Below are positions 13,794 to 21,100 of a DNA stretch of 23,074 nucleotides, one piece after another. The notes beneath the pieces are model-generated. The model was not told where the DNA came from. It worked only from the letters and a program-made list of their open reading frames with translations, and ran no database searches. A program made the translations under genes and the position numbers. The first letter of the stretch is position 1; each line of letters starts with the position of its first letter. The stretch covers positions 1 to 23,074 of the forward strand of contig DASZTR010000173.1 in the NCBI GenBank assembly GCA_035547955.1, read 5' to 3'. Source of the stretch: Nitrososphaera sp035547955. GTDB taxonomy: Archaea > Thermoproteota > Nitrososphaeria > Nitrososphaerales > Nitrososphaeraceae.

Positions 13794-14051
13794 ATGGGAG
13801 ACAACAATTGCAGATATTATATGGTTGAAGAAGTGGCAGGCGGCACCGGCCCAAAAAGGGTCATCGTGGGTTTCAAGGAAATCAACGTTCTTGAAAAATC
13901 GCTATCGCCTGTGCAGCTGCTAGAAAGAGTAGGGCTCGACCCTCTCGAATACGAACTTCGCTTTCCAAACACAGAGGAGCCGATAAATTCTGGTGAGATC
14001 TTGAAGATAAAGGACGGGATGAAACTAGATGCGGCAGTTAAACCCCGCTAA
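13794..14051 (+). CDS. Small beta-grasp ubiquitin-like protein (multiubiquitin-type), 85 aa
   Basis: Residues 22-82 read as a ubiquitin-like beta-grasp domain: strand RVIVGFKEINV, helix SPVQLLERVGLDP, strand YELRF, turn EEPINSGE, then ILKIKDGMKLDAAV. The pattern LLExxGLDPxEYEL...PIxxGExxKIKDGM resembles the Multiubiquitin family of prokaryotic ubiquitin-like proteins, here as one free copy. The C-terminus is VKPR, with no diglycine, so conjugation like ubiquitin or archaeal SAMPs is not supported by this sequence. The ATG at 13794 fits the TATA box; an ATG at 13821 is an alternative. No E1, E2 or JAB protease gene is in the window. The family assignment is from pattern recognition only. Confidence 0.6.
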   Translation: MGDNNCRYYMVEEVAGGTGPKRVIVGFKEINVLEKSLSPVQLLERVGLDPLEYELRFPNTEEPINSGEILKIKDGMKLDAAVKPR

Positions 14052-14458
14052 GTAAAAATTCTATTTCACATCAATAATTTGCGCGTGTCTTTTATTTCTC
14101 GGACTGTTGATTCTTCTCTCCATCTGATGCTGTTCGTTCTGCAGCAGCCTTTTTTCTGTTACGAGCCAGGTGTTCACTCACAACATGGCAAAAAAGCCGT
14201 GGCAGGATATTGCCGGTCACTTTGAAATTTCGTTGTAGTATTTGTAGCAGTGCTGTCGTCCTTTGAGCCTAAAATGCTGTTTCTCGTTTCTCCTTGTGAA
14301 TGCCAGGGTAGCCTCTTCCTATTTTCGTCCCTGCCTTCAGAATGGTTACCAACAGTATTGGTCCCCATACACAAGTATACGACGCAGCAATACCATTAAG
14401 AACAGTTGGCACAGCAAGATCAGTCCTTCATGTATCTGCTGCAACCAATCTACTCTGA
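14052..14458. other. Gene-poor stretch of about 400 bases
   Basis: T-rich sequence follows the ubiquitin-like gene (14070-14100), possibly its terminator. On the minus strand a 42-codon frame (GTG at 14218-14220 to TAA at 14092-14094) reads GNILPRLF...SEHLARNRKKAAAERTASDGEK, with a plausible charged tail. A second minus frame just upstream (14174-14374) is rich in T, N and S. Neither has a recognised family or clear promoter, and they could be pieces of a decayed gene. No RNA gene was seen. Confidence 0.3.
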
Positions 14459-14797
14459 TCAGGGTTTAACCTGTGCGTAGGTCTTGGCTCCGGTGAAATC
14501 GATTGCCACACGTGGCTCATTTCCTACAAACCATGCATCATGTCCCCGGGGAACCAATCCTGTATCGCCGGCTGAAAATTCCTGTTCACTCTCATCGTCC
14601 ATCTTTACTCTCACCTTGCCAGAAACTATGTACATCGTGCGGGATTGCTTGCTAGAATCTGTCTTGACGATGGGCTTTACAGAAGTGGACCACTTCCGCC
14701 CAGGCTCAAATGTAGTCTTGCCTATTGTTGCCTCCCCGAGATTCGTCACGTCGATTTTTCCATGTTCGAATTTTCTTGTTTCGTCCGGGCTTGACAT
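14459..14797 (-). CDS. Single-domain cupin protein, 112 aa
   Basis: A small RmlC-like cupin: strands around TTFEPGRKWSTSVKPI, a central SRTMYIVSGKVRVKMDD, then EFSAGDTGLVPRGHDAWFVG (about 78-97), the second cupin motif with its His in PRGHDAW. The first motif's HxH is not evident, so metal binding is likely reduced or altered. Function cannot be assigned; such proteins include small-molecule sensors and isomerases. The ATG start has a TATA box (minus strand, 14831-14841) placed for a ~13-base leader. Inverted repeats around that box suggest regulation. It is divergent from the ABM-fold gene. Confidence 0.82.
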   Translation of the reverse strand: MSSPDETRKFEHGKIDVTNLGEATIGKTTFEPGRKWSTSVKPIVKTDSSKQSRTMYIVSGKVRVKMDDESEQEFSAGDTGLVPRGHDAWFVGNEPRVAIDFTGAKTYAQVKP

Positions 14798-14828
14798 GAT
14801 TTTTGAATTTCCACTACAGTAGTCATTG

Positions 14829-14869
14829 CAGAGATATAATGCAGGTCTCTGAAATCAATTGTGACAATT
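14829..14869 (-). promoter_or_regulatory. Cupin promoter with two dyads
   Basis: CAGAGA (14829-14834) and TCTCTG (14846-14851) bracket the minus-strand TATA box CATTATATCTC (rc of 14831-14841). Just upstream, AATTGT-G-ACAATT (14857-14869) is a perfect 6-bp dyad. A third short dyad, ACTAC-A-GTAGT (14813-14823), falls near the expected start point. Confidence 0.45.
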
Positions 14870-14955
14870 TCTACTTGTCATTCCTTCTATAGTAGCTGGT
14901 ACGAAAAATTGTAGCGTCATATCTGCTACGAATCCCGGGTAACGACAACTATGAG

Positions 14956-14970
14956 GATAAAAGATAAAAA
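14956..14970 (+). promoter_or_regulatory. TATA-like element of the ABM-fold gene
   Basis: GATAAAAGATAAAAA lies about 25-35 bases before the TTG start at 14994 and supports that start. Confidence 0.4.
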
Positions 14971-14993
14971 TTCTGCTTTTTTCTACAACAGCG

Positions 14994-15332
14994 TTGTCAA
15001 AGCCAGCGACAGACCCGGAAAAATACAAACTCGTGACTGGAGACTCTGTCCGCGTCATAGCATCAATTAGGGCAAAACAAGGACAGCAAGAAGCGCTAAA
15101 GCGAGTCTTGATGTCGCTCGTTGGGCCTACGCGGAGCGAGCCGGGATGCATAGCCTACATATTGCATCAGGATACAAACGACGTTTGCCATTTCATGTTT
15201 GACGAGATCTGGGCAAACATGCAAGCGCTGCAAGAACACGCTGTCAAGCCCTACATCCGCGCGCTTTCACAACAGTTGCAGGGAATAGTGTCTTTGCCAC
15301 CCTTGGTCGAGACGTTTTACGAAGTGTCCTAG
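14994..15332 (+). CDS. Antibiotic-biosynthesis-monooxygenase (ABM) fold protein, 112 aa
   Basis: The core SVRVIASIRAKQGQQEALKRVL...SEPGCIAYILHQDTNDVCHFMFDEIWANMQALQEH is a dimeric ferredoxin-like ABM domain, with the typical RxEPGCxxYxLH-like segment and an aligned helix with H near residue 80. Family members are quinol monooxygenases, haem-degrading enzymes or related oxidases, usually without a cofactor. No specific activity can be deduced. The TTG start is supported by an AT-rich TATA-like element. It is divergent from the cupin gene, and both may respond to the same stimulus (inference). Confidence 0.85.
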   Translation: MSKPATDPEKYKLVTGDSVRVIASIRAKQGQQEALKRVLMSLVGPTRSEPGCIAYILHQDTNDVCHFMFDEIWANMQALQEHAVKPYIRALSQQLQGIVSLPPLVETFYEVS

Positions 15333-15362
15333 AAGCACAATATTCTCGAAATTGCGCTCCTT

Positions 15363-15407
15363 GTGAAATATGAAATGTTTCCTAGTCTGCATAGTAGACT
15401 ATTTCAC
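15363..15407 (+). terminator. Bipartite hairpin downstream of the ABM-fold gene
   Basis: GTGAAA (15363-15368) pairs with TTTCAC (15402-15407), and TAGTCT (15383-15388) pairs with AGACTA (15396-15401) around a 7-base loop. The two 3' arms are contiguous; the 5' side has a 14-base bulge. There is no T run after it, so termination is only one possibility; an operator or RNA element is another. The rest of 15333-15492 holds nothing else I can identify. Confidence 0.3.
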
Positions 15408-15492
15408 TGGCTACGGCGTCACAAGGCGTCAGATGTTTGCAAGCAGTCAAAGCAATGGACCATGTTCTCCGGGTTTTGGGCGGGTTTTAAAG

Positions 15493-15514
15493 TTCATATA
15501 CACAGATGAGTATA
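15493..15514 (+). promoter_or_regulatory. vapBC promoter with overlapping dyad
   Basis: TTCATATACAC is the TATA-like element. It overlaps an inverted repeat TATAC (15497-15501) and GTATA (15510-15514). A second short dyad, GCAAA-AC-TTTGC (15525-15536), lies just before the gene. Such dyads fit autoregulation by a VapB-type antitoxin. Confidence 0.4.
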
Positions 15515-15549
15515 CATATTGGTAGCAAAACTTTGCCTCTAGGACAATA

Positions 15550-15780
15550 ATGATTTCTGAAAAAGCCTACGAAATGCTGAAGAGGAGAAAAAGGAAAGAT
15601 GAGTCGTTCACGGACGTAATACTGAGACTCGGATCTGAAAAGGGAAGCGTTGCAAAACTGCTTGACCTTGTGCGGGCAGAGGATTTTGAACCGATCGGCC
15701 CCGAGACCGCAAAAGAGATGAAAGAGGCTAGCAGCGAATTCAGGATGAATTCCAAACTACGTGACGCAAAGCTCCTCTGA
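15550..15780 (+). CDS. vapB: VapB-type antitoxin, 76 aa
   Basis: The N-terminus ISEKAYEMLKRRKRKDESFTDVILRLG is the archaeal VapB/DUF217 (COG1753) ribbon-helix-helix DNA-binding motif. The C-terminal half, rich in acidic residues and helices (AKLLDLVRAEDFEP...AKEMKEASSEFR), is the usual toxin-wrapping region. It starts 9 codons after an in-frame stop, with ATG as the natural start. The toxin gene begins 6 bases after its stop. The antitoxin appears complete although the toxin is broken. Confidence 0.82.
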   Translation: MISEKAYEMLKRRKRKDESFTDVILRLGSEKGSVAKLLDLVRAEDFEPIGPETAKEMKEASSEFRMNSKLRDAKLL

Positions 15781-15786
15781 TCCAAA

Positions 15787-16179
15787 ATGGTATACTTTGA
15801 CACCGACATTCTGATAACCTACCTTCAGAAAGACATGGACGCGATAAAAGAGCTTGAAGACCTGAAGACTCAAGACGACCCAGAGGTTGTCACAACTGCA
15901 GTAAATGCCGCGGAACAGTGGTGCGGTGTATACAGGTCCAAAGAAGGGCAGAAAGAAGCTGCCAAGGTAAAGAGGCTGCTGGATTTGCTTGAGCTTATCC
16001 CACTTGATCGCGAGTCTGCAAGGATGGTTGGTGAGCTGGATGCGGCCATATAGTCAAGTTCCCTAGGCGAATCAGTCCTTCTTATTGCGAACATTGCCAT
16101 TGCCAACTATCAGCCCTTAATTACGAAGAACAAGAAGCTCGTTGACCGCATACCTGGACTGCTGATAGAAGGGTGGTAG
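15787..16179 (+). pseudogene. vapC: VapC-type PIN-domain toxin, interrupted by an in-frame stop
   Basis: The first 88 codons show PIN motif 1 (YFDTDILITYL, Asp5/Asp7) and the conserved Glu region (TTAVNAAEQWCGVY). TAG at 16051-16053 ends the frame. The same frame then continues for 41 codons with the exact end of a VapC protein (SLGESVLLIANIAIANYQPLITKNKK...RIPGLLIEGW) before TAG at 16177-16179. In the second part the Asp expected in the G-x-x-D-x-LIA motif is Val, and the usual HF after TxN is LV. A single stop plus loss of an active-site residue points to decay of an RNA-cleaving toxin rather than to recoding. Confidence 0.85.
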
Positions 16180-16196
16180 TGAATATTTCTGGTTAG

Positions 16197-16575
16197 AAAA
16201 CCAACATCGTTAATCAAGGGCGTGCACACGCCCTGTCGCGTGCCGATAAGGAGCAGGAGAGGATATACGGCAAGCGAGCTACAAAAGAAGAACTACAAAG
16301 GAGATTGCAAGCATGGCAGCAGCTGGCCTTCCGATGACATGATTGCAGAGCAGACAGGAAAGTCTAGGACAACCATGTGCAGATATCTTGAGACGCCAAA
16401 AAAGGAAGCATGAAAGAGAGTACGTGCTCATCAAGATAGACGAGTTTATGGCGAAATATCCTTCAATAGAGACATTTGCAAATGACATGCGCACAAGAAA
16501 GGATGGCAGGCCAATCCGGGTATTGAACGGTCATCTCTTGCACCTAAAGACATTGTGCGACACGCTAAAGCTGTG
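16197..16575 (+). pseudogene. Frameshifted remnant of an HTH/recombinase-like gene
   Basis: Three overlapping frames on one strand read like successive parts of one protein. Frame A (16197-16337) gives ADKEQERIYGKRATKEEL and LQRRLQAWQQLAF. Frame B (about 16324-16413) gives an HTH-like WPSDDMIAEQTGKSRTTMCRYLE. Frame C (about 16400-16573) gives REYVLIKIDEFMAKYP then TFANDMRTRKDGRPI and LLHLKTLCDTLKL, similar to the SAM-like N-terminal part of archaeal tyrosine recombinases. There is no start codon for frame A, at least two frameshifts, and the C-terminal part is missing where the convergent TPR gene begins. The parent family is uncertain. It accounts for most of the otherwise gene-free 16180-16564. 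Confidence 0.5.
16218..16233. repeat. Perfect 7-bp inverted repeat
   Basis: GGGCGTG-CA-CACGCCC lies near the 5' end of the recombinase-like remnant. It could be a binding site or part of an old element boundary; no role is shown. Confidence 0.4.
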
Positions 16576-17575
16576 CAATTGCCTCTCTAATGCTTTCTCC
16601 GTCAGCGGCGCCGGGCGTCTGCTCCAAGTATTTCGCTAGATCTTCTTTTGCGCCGGCATTGTTGCCATTCTGCATCCTTGCTACCGCCCTGTTCTTGTAT
16701 ATCGGGCCATAGCGTACAGGATTGATGCCTATTGCCTTAGAATAGTACGCCTCTGCCAGGGAATAATCCTTCTTTTTCAGGTAATAGTTGCCAAGGCCCC
16801 TGTATGCAAGGTAGTAGCGAGGGTTGATCTTGATGGCGCGTTCGTAACATGGCACCGCCTGATCAGAACCCTGCTCGTTGTAGATGCCCGCAAGCTGTGA
16901 CCAAGCCTGCGCATTTTCCAAGTCTGCCTCCGTTGCCTGCCTCAATTTTTCCACTGCCTTTTCGGTCATGCCTTGCTGCCTGAGACGCTCTGCTTCAAAA
17001 CATGCCCTGTTGGTTTTTGCATATTCCAGATCCTCGCTTTTCAGGAGGTCTTTCTGCAGGTCTGCAGGGATCAGGATTATCTCTGTCATGTCGTCCTGTT
17101 CCCAGTCCTGCTCAAACTTTGATTCCGGAATCGCGCCAATTGTATCTGGTTCTGGCACGTATGTCAGAATCCTGCGCTCGTCAAGGTCATATCCTGAAAC
17201 TACCGTAGCATGCTGGAAGATGTCGTGGATGCCCGGCATAATCACTATCGGCGGTACACCTTGGTCGATCCGTTTTTTAATGTCCCTAAGCGAGCCCTTG
17301 AAAACATGGCATGCAAGCCCGCGGGCTTCCGCAGTCTCTATGCCGTCTATCATCATGACCGTTCCCCTTGGCGCCTTACCCTGCGGTCCATTTGCCGATA
17401 CGGAAGATGATGACGATGACGAGGATAGCAGCTCTTCGCCCCAGTATTTTGCGACGACGTTGATGGCAAGTGGGAGCCGCAGGCTTTCCTCATGCTTGCT
17501 CACAAGTGGGAGTAAAATAAAGTGCTCTGGCTGCGACGGAGAAGGGGATGATTCCAAACTACTGCCTTGTGCCAA
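16565..17575 (-). CDS. TPR protein with degenerate C39-peptidase-like domain, 336 aa
   Basis: Residues 18-170 follow the C39-like cysteine peptidase pattern: a start segment ending LAINVVAKYWG (36-46), a central GLACHVFKGSLRDIKKRIDQGVPPIVIM, and HATVVSGYDLDERRILTY (122-139) with the catalytic His122. The position of the catalytic Cys (CGPA... in active members) is Arg33 (RLPLA), so peptidase activity is unlikely. Residues 189-322 form about four TPR units (such as AWSQLAGIYNEQGSDQAVPCYERAI and AYRGLGNYYLKKKDYSLAEAYYSKAI). A run of eight Ser occurs at 51-58. The start is TTG, with a TATA-like GATTTATTT about 20 bases upstream. It is the last gene of the UPF0182-amidotransferase cluster, 45 bases after the amidotransferase. 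The role is probably protein binding (inference). Confidence 0.8.
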   Translation of the reverse strand: MAQGSSLESSPSPSQPEHFILLPLVSKHEESLRLPLAINVVAKYWGEELLSSSSSSSSVSANGPQGKAPRGTVMMIDGIETAEARGLACHVFKGSLRDIKKRIDQGVPPIVIMPGIHDIFQHATVVSGYDLDERRILTYVPEPDTIGAIPESKFEQDWEQDDMTEIILIPADLQKDLLKSEDLEYAKTNRACFEAERLRQQGMTEKAVEKLRQATEADLENAQAWSQLAGIYNEQGSDQAVPCYERAIKINPRYYLAYRGLGNYYLKKKDYSLAEAYYSKAIGINPVRYGPIYKNRAVARMQNGNNAGAKEDLAKYLEQTPGAADGESIREAIAQL

Positions 17576-17620
17576 CCCTTGCAGGGCAAATAAATCATTC
17601 TCTGCTGGCAGTAACTGCTT

Positions 17621-18196
17621 TTATGCTATTTTTGAAAACCTTTCAAGGAGGTCAAGGCCATCCGGCCCGCTCTTTTCAGGATGGAATTGGGTGCCATAAA
17701 TCTTTTTCTTTCTGTGTGCAAAAATCTCGTGGTCGCAGTATCCTGATCCTGCAAGGCGCACAAATCCCTCAGGCAGGCGGGCTATGCAAAAACCATGGCT
17801 CTCGTACACAGATATGACATTTTTTTCCGGGACGAGCGGGCATGGCGCTATCTGCGTTATATCGATCTGTCCATGTAAGTGCGAGGGCATCCTGCGTATG
17901 GAGCCTCCAAACGTCAGGGCGATTATCTCGGCGCCGTAGCATATCCCAAGCAGCGGCACGTCGTTATTGTGGCAATGCTTCACTATTTGCGAGTTTGCGG
18001 CGTTAATGGCTTGGTCGTTTCTGCGCCTTCCTGACAGGATTATCCTTTTGCATTTTTCCAGGTCATGACGGGTGACCTCGGAATATTTCTTATAGATGCG
18101 AACCGTACCGAGCCTGTCAAGGCATGCAAGTATGTCCTGTGTAAAAGGCGACAAGTTGTCGACTACGAGTGTAGGAGAGGTTGATGTTGGCGCCAT
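17621..18196 (-). CDS. Class I glutamine amidotransferase, GMP-synthase-subunit-A-like, 191 aa
   Basis: A complete GATase1 domain: nucleophile Cys86 in LLGICYGAE, then FGGSIRR, and His172/Glu174 in YGTQFHPEKSGPDG. It hydrolyses glutamine and passes ammonia to a partner. The fold and length match archaeal GuaAa, but the nucleophile elbow is CYGAE rather than the CLGHQ usual in GMP synthases, and no GuaAb (ATP-pyrophosphatase) is nearby. A paralogue serving another acceptor is therefore possible. The ATG lies 3 bases after the UPF0182 stop, so the two genes are very likely co-translated. Cytosolic. Confidence 0.85.
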   Translation of the reverse strand: MAPTSTSPTLVVDNLSPFTQDILACLDRLGTVRIYKKYSEVTRHDLEKCKRIILSGRRRNDQAINAANSQIVKHCHNNDVPLLGICYGAEIIALTFGGSIRRMPSHLHGQIDITQIAPCPLVPEKNVISVYESHGFCIARLPEGFVRLAGSGYCDHEIFAHRKKKIYGTQFHPEKSGPDGLDLLERFSKIA

Positions 18197-18199
18197 ATA

Positions 18200-21100
18200 T
18201 CATCTGACCTCTATTGAGATATAGTGGTTCTCGACAATCCCACCGGAAACCTTGAGCACGCCAAAGTTTACAGTGTTCCCGACCTGCCACTCGTACACTC
18301 TTCCATTGTCAGGCGGGTTGTCCTGTACGAACTTGGTTATCGCATCCTTTGCCAGTCCGAAATCCGTCTCAGCCTTGTACGTGACCCCTGCCTCTCTGAA
18401 CTCCAGCGGCGCCGAGATGGCGGTAGGCTTGACGATCTGCACGCCGGTGTCAGAAAAGGCGCGCTCTATTGCATTTATCCTGTCCTGAACGTCCGAGGCC
18501 TGCGCCACCGGCGCGCCGCCGGCGGTGCTGGTATTATTGTTGTTATTGCCCCCTATCGTTGCCGTTCCATTTGCTGACGTTGCTCCTCCTGCCTGGCCCG
18601 GTGAGACCGCGGTAGGCTGCTGGCCGGCAGCCTTTAGCAAATAGTTCTCAAATGCCTGCACTGGATCGTCGCCGAGCCCGACGTTAAACGTGCCTGTTAC
18701 CGACGCCCCGACGACAGCTATGGTTCCTATCTGCGACACGACTCCTCCAGAAGTGTTTGCGGTGTATACAGGTATGAAATACACTTCTTGGTCGCCTATC
18801 CTGTACAGTATGTTCTCGCCTACCCTTGGGTTGCCCTGCAGCAGCGTCTTGACGTTCTTGTATTCTTTGTCTTTTTCCAGCGCCTCACGGGCAGCCGAAG
18901 GGCCTATCAGCTTGGTGGCCGAGTCGAGCGGAACCGAGTAAAACGTCATCTTGCCGAGCGTAGGCAGATCATTTTCCACTATCATGTACCCGACAAGGTT
19001 CTTTGTAGTCGACCCACTCAGCTCCAGCGACTGGAACCCTACAAATTGCGGGCTGCCAAACCCCTGCGGCTTGGTGATGATGTAGTATGGCGGTATGTCA
19101 TTTGAACCGTCCTTTGGTATGTCGTAGAACTGCCTTGCCTCGATGAATGTTTTTGGGTCCGTGACGTGATAGCGGTTGAACTTTGATATCTTCCAGATGA
19201 ACATCTCCTCCGGATAGCGGATCTGTTTGTCAAGCCACTGCGGGACATCGCGAGTCGCGCCTAGGCCCTTGTACTGATCATAGAATATATTGGAGAACTC
19301 GTCCTTTCCTGTCACTATCACCTTGACGCTGCCGTTGTACGTGTCAATGAGCGAGTATCCTACCAGCTTCAGCATGAAAGGTGAGCCCCAGGGCACATGC
19401 GACGTGTCAAGCGCTGCTATCATAGGCATCAGCCAGTACGTGTTCTTGCCGTCGGTGACTGGCACAACTCCAACCTTGTGGAAGATGGGCGCAACCGTAT
19501 CGTCGCCGCCAAACGCAAAGTCGTACACGAAATACGGGTAGAGCATGTCCATCCTGTCGTGTATGTCCTTGTACCTCATGATGTGGATAGGAGTGTCTGG
19601 GTACGACAGCATAAAGTTCGGCTCAAACATCCAGCTGATAGTCTGCGGCACGTCGATGCCACCTGTGCCGTTGTAAAAGAACTGCGAAACCTCGTCGCTC
19701 GTGGTTCGCCCGACGGGGTATGCTGCCCAGCTGCGGGAGAACAGCCCTTCGTCTCCGCTTTCGCCGTAGTAGATGCGCTCCTGTGGAAAGAACTTGTCTT
19801 CGTTGACCACGTTCCCGGTATCGGCCTCTAGCATCTTGAAGCCTGGGTCTGCGTGCGTATAGACGAGATGCTGGTTGAACCACTCTGTCCCGCGCGCAAC
19901 AGTGTCCGGTAGTTTTGGAGTCGTGTCGCCCGTCCAATACATCGTGCCGGAAAAGCGTAGCATGTCTGTGTCTGCAAAGACAATGTCATTCCTCTGGCCC
20001 AGCTCCGGCTTTAGCTTCAAGCTTGCCGCCTCCTGATCCCACAGACGTATGTTGTGGAGCGTGTCGCTGTTTGCGCTCACTATCTCCGGTATATCAGCCG
20101 GCGCGACGGAAGGCGGTTTGACGTCATAGTTTACGACGTTTATCTGATCGAGCTCGGCGATGTTGCGGTTGACCGCTACTTCTTGAGTGATGTATGGCCC
20201 CCGCCACTCAACTTTCTTGGCCTCTGCTATGCTCGTGTTCACCGCCACTATTGATCCGACGATTGCAATAACTGCCGCGACCGTCACAAGCCGCAGGTAT
20301 GCGTGCCTCTTGGGCGGGAAGATGATGACGCGGGCGCGCCTCTTGTCCAGAAACCCGTAGAATATGAGAGCGGCTCCAAGCGCAAGGGCGCCGACAATGA
20401 CGTATTTCGTGTTATAGTCGATGTCTTCGCTGAAAAACATGGTGATGCCTGCCCAAAAGATGGCAGCGCCTACGATCACCTCGACTGTCGATATATACGA
20501 GAGAAACTTGGGCTTGTGCTCTGCGGCATCCGCCATGTACTGCGAAACGATGTTGGCGGTTCCTGATGCGCCCACGTAGATGAGCAGCCTTGCCCCCACC
20601 GCGCCGATGAGCGCAGGCATCAGGAGCGCTAGAGCGGGTATTGCGGGGATTACGTTTTGCTGCGCAAACGAACCATCATCATTGGCGGGCACACTTGCAA
20701 AGGGGATGGACAGGATGGAGCCGATACTTGAAACCCCTATGTCATTTCCTTCTGCCATGTATGCTAAGGCCATGCCAAAGCCGATGTTGGCAAAAAGCGG
20801 CGCCAGGATGACCACCTTTGTCATCTGCCATAGCCCAAAGCTGAGTGGGCTCATGTGAAAGTCAGAGTAACGAAAGGGCTTTGATGGCGCCTCAAAGTCG
20901 CTGCTTCTCTTAACGAACCTGACTATCAGGCTTATTAAATACCAGACGATGGAGTGCCGGCTTGCGACATTTACGCGCACGAGCGCTATCGCTGCAAGGA
21001 CAAGCCCTGACGTTATCGAGTAATAGAGCGTCTTTGAATAGACGCTTCCAAATTCTGTCAGGTTGAGGAACAGGTTCACCGCCTGGTTGCTGGCGACCAT

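Noticed and set aside
15787..16179. Programmed readthrough or pyrrolysine at the vapC TAG
   Set aside because: The downstream part lacks the catalytic Asp and the HF pair, no readthrough signal is visible and no pyrrolysine machinery is in view; decay is simpler.
16884..17699. 271-codon plus-strand open frame opposite the TPR and amidotransferase genes
   Set aside because: Ser/Cys-rich, without a family, and antisense to two genes with clear motifs.
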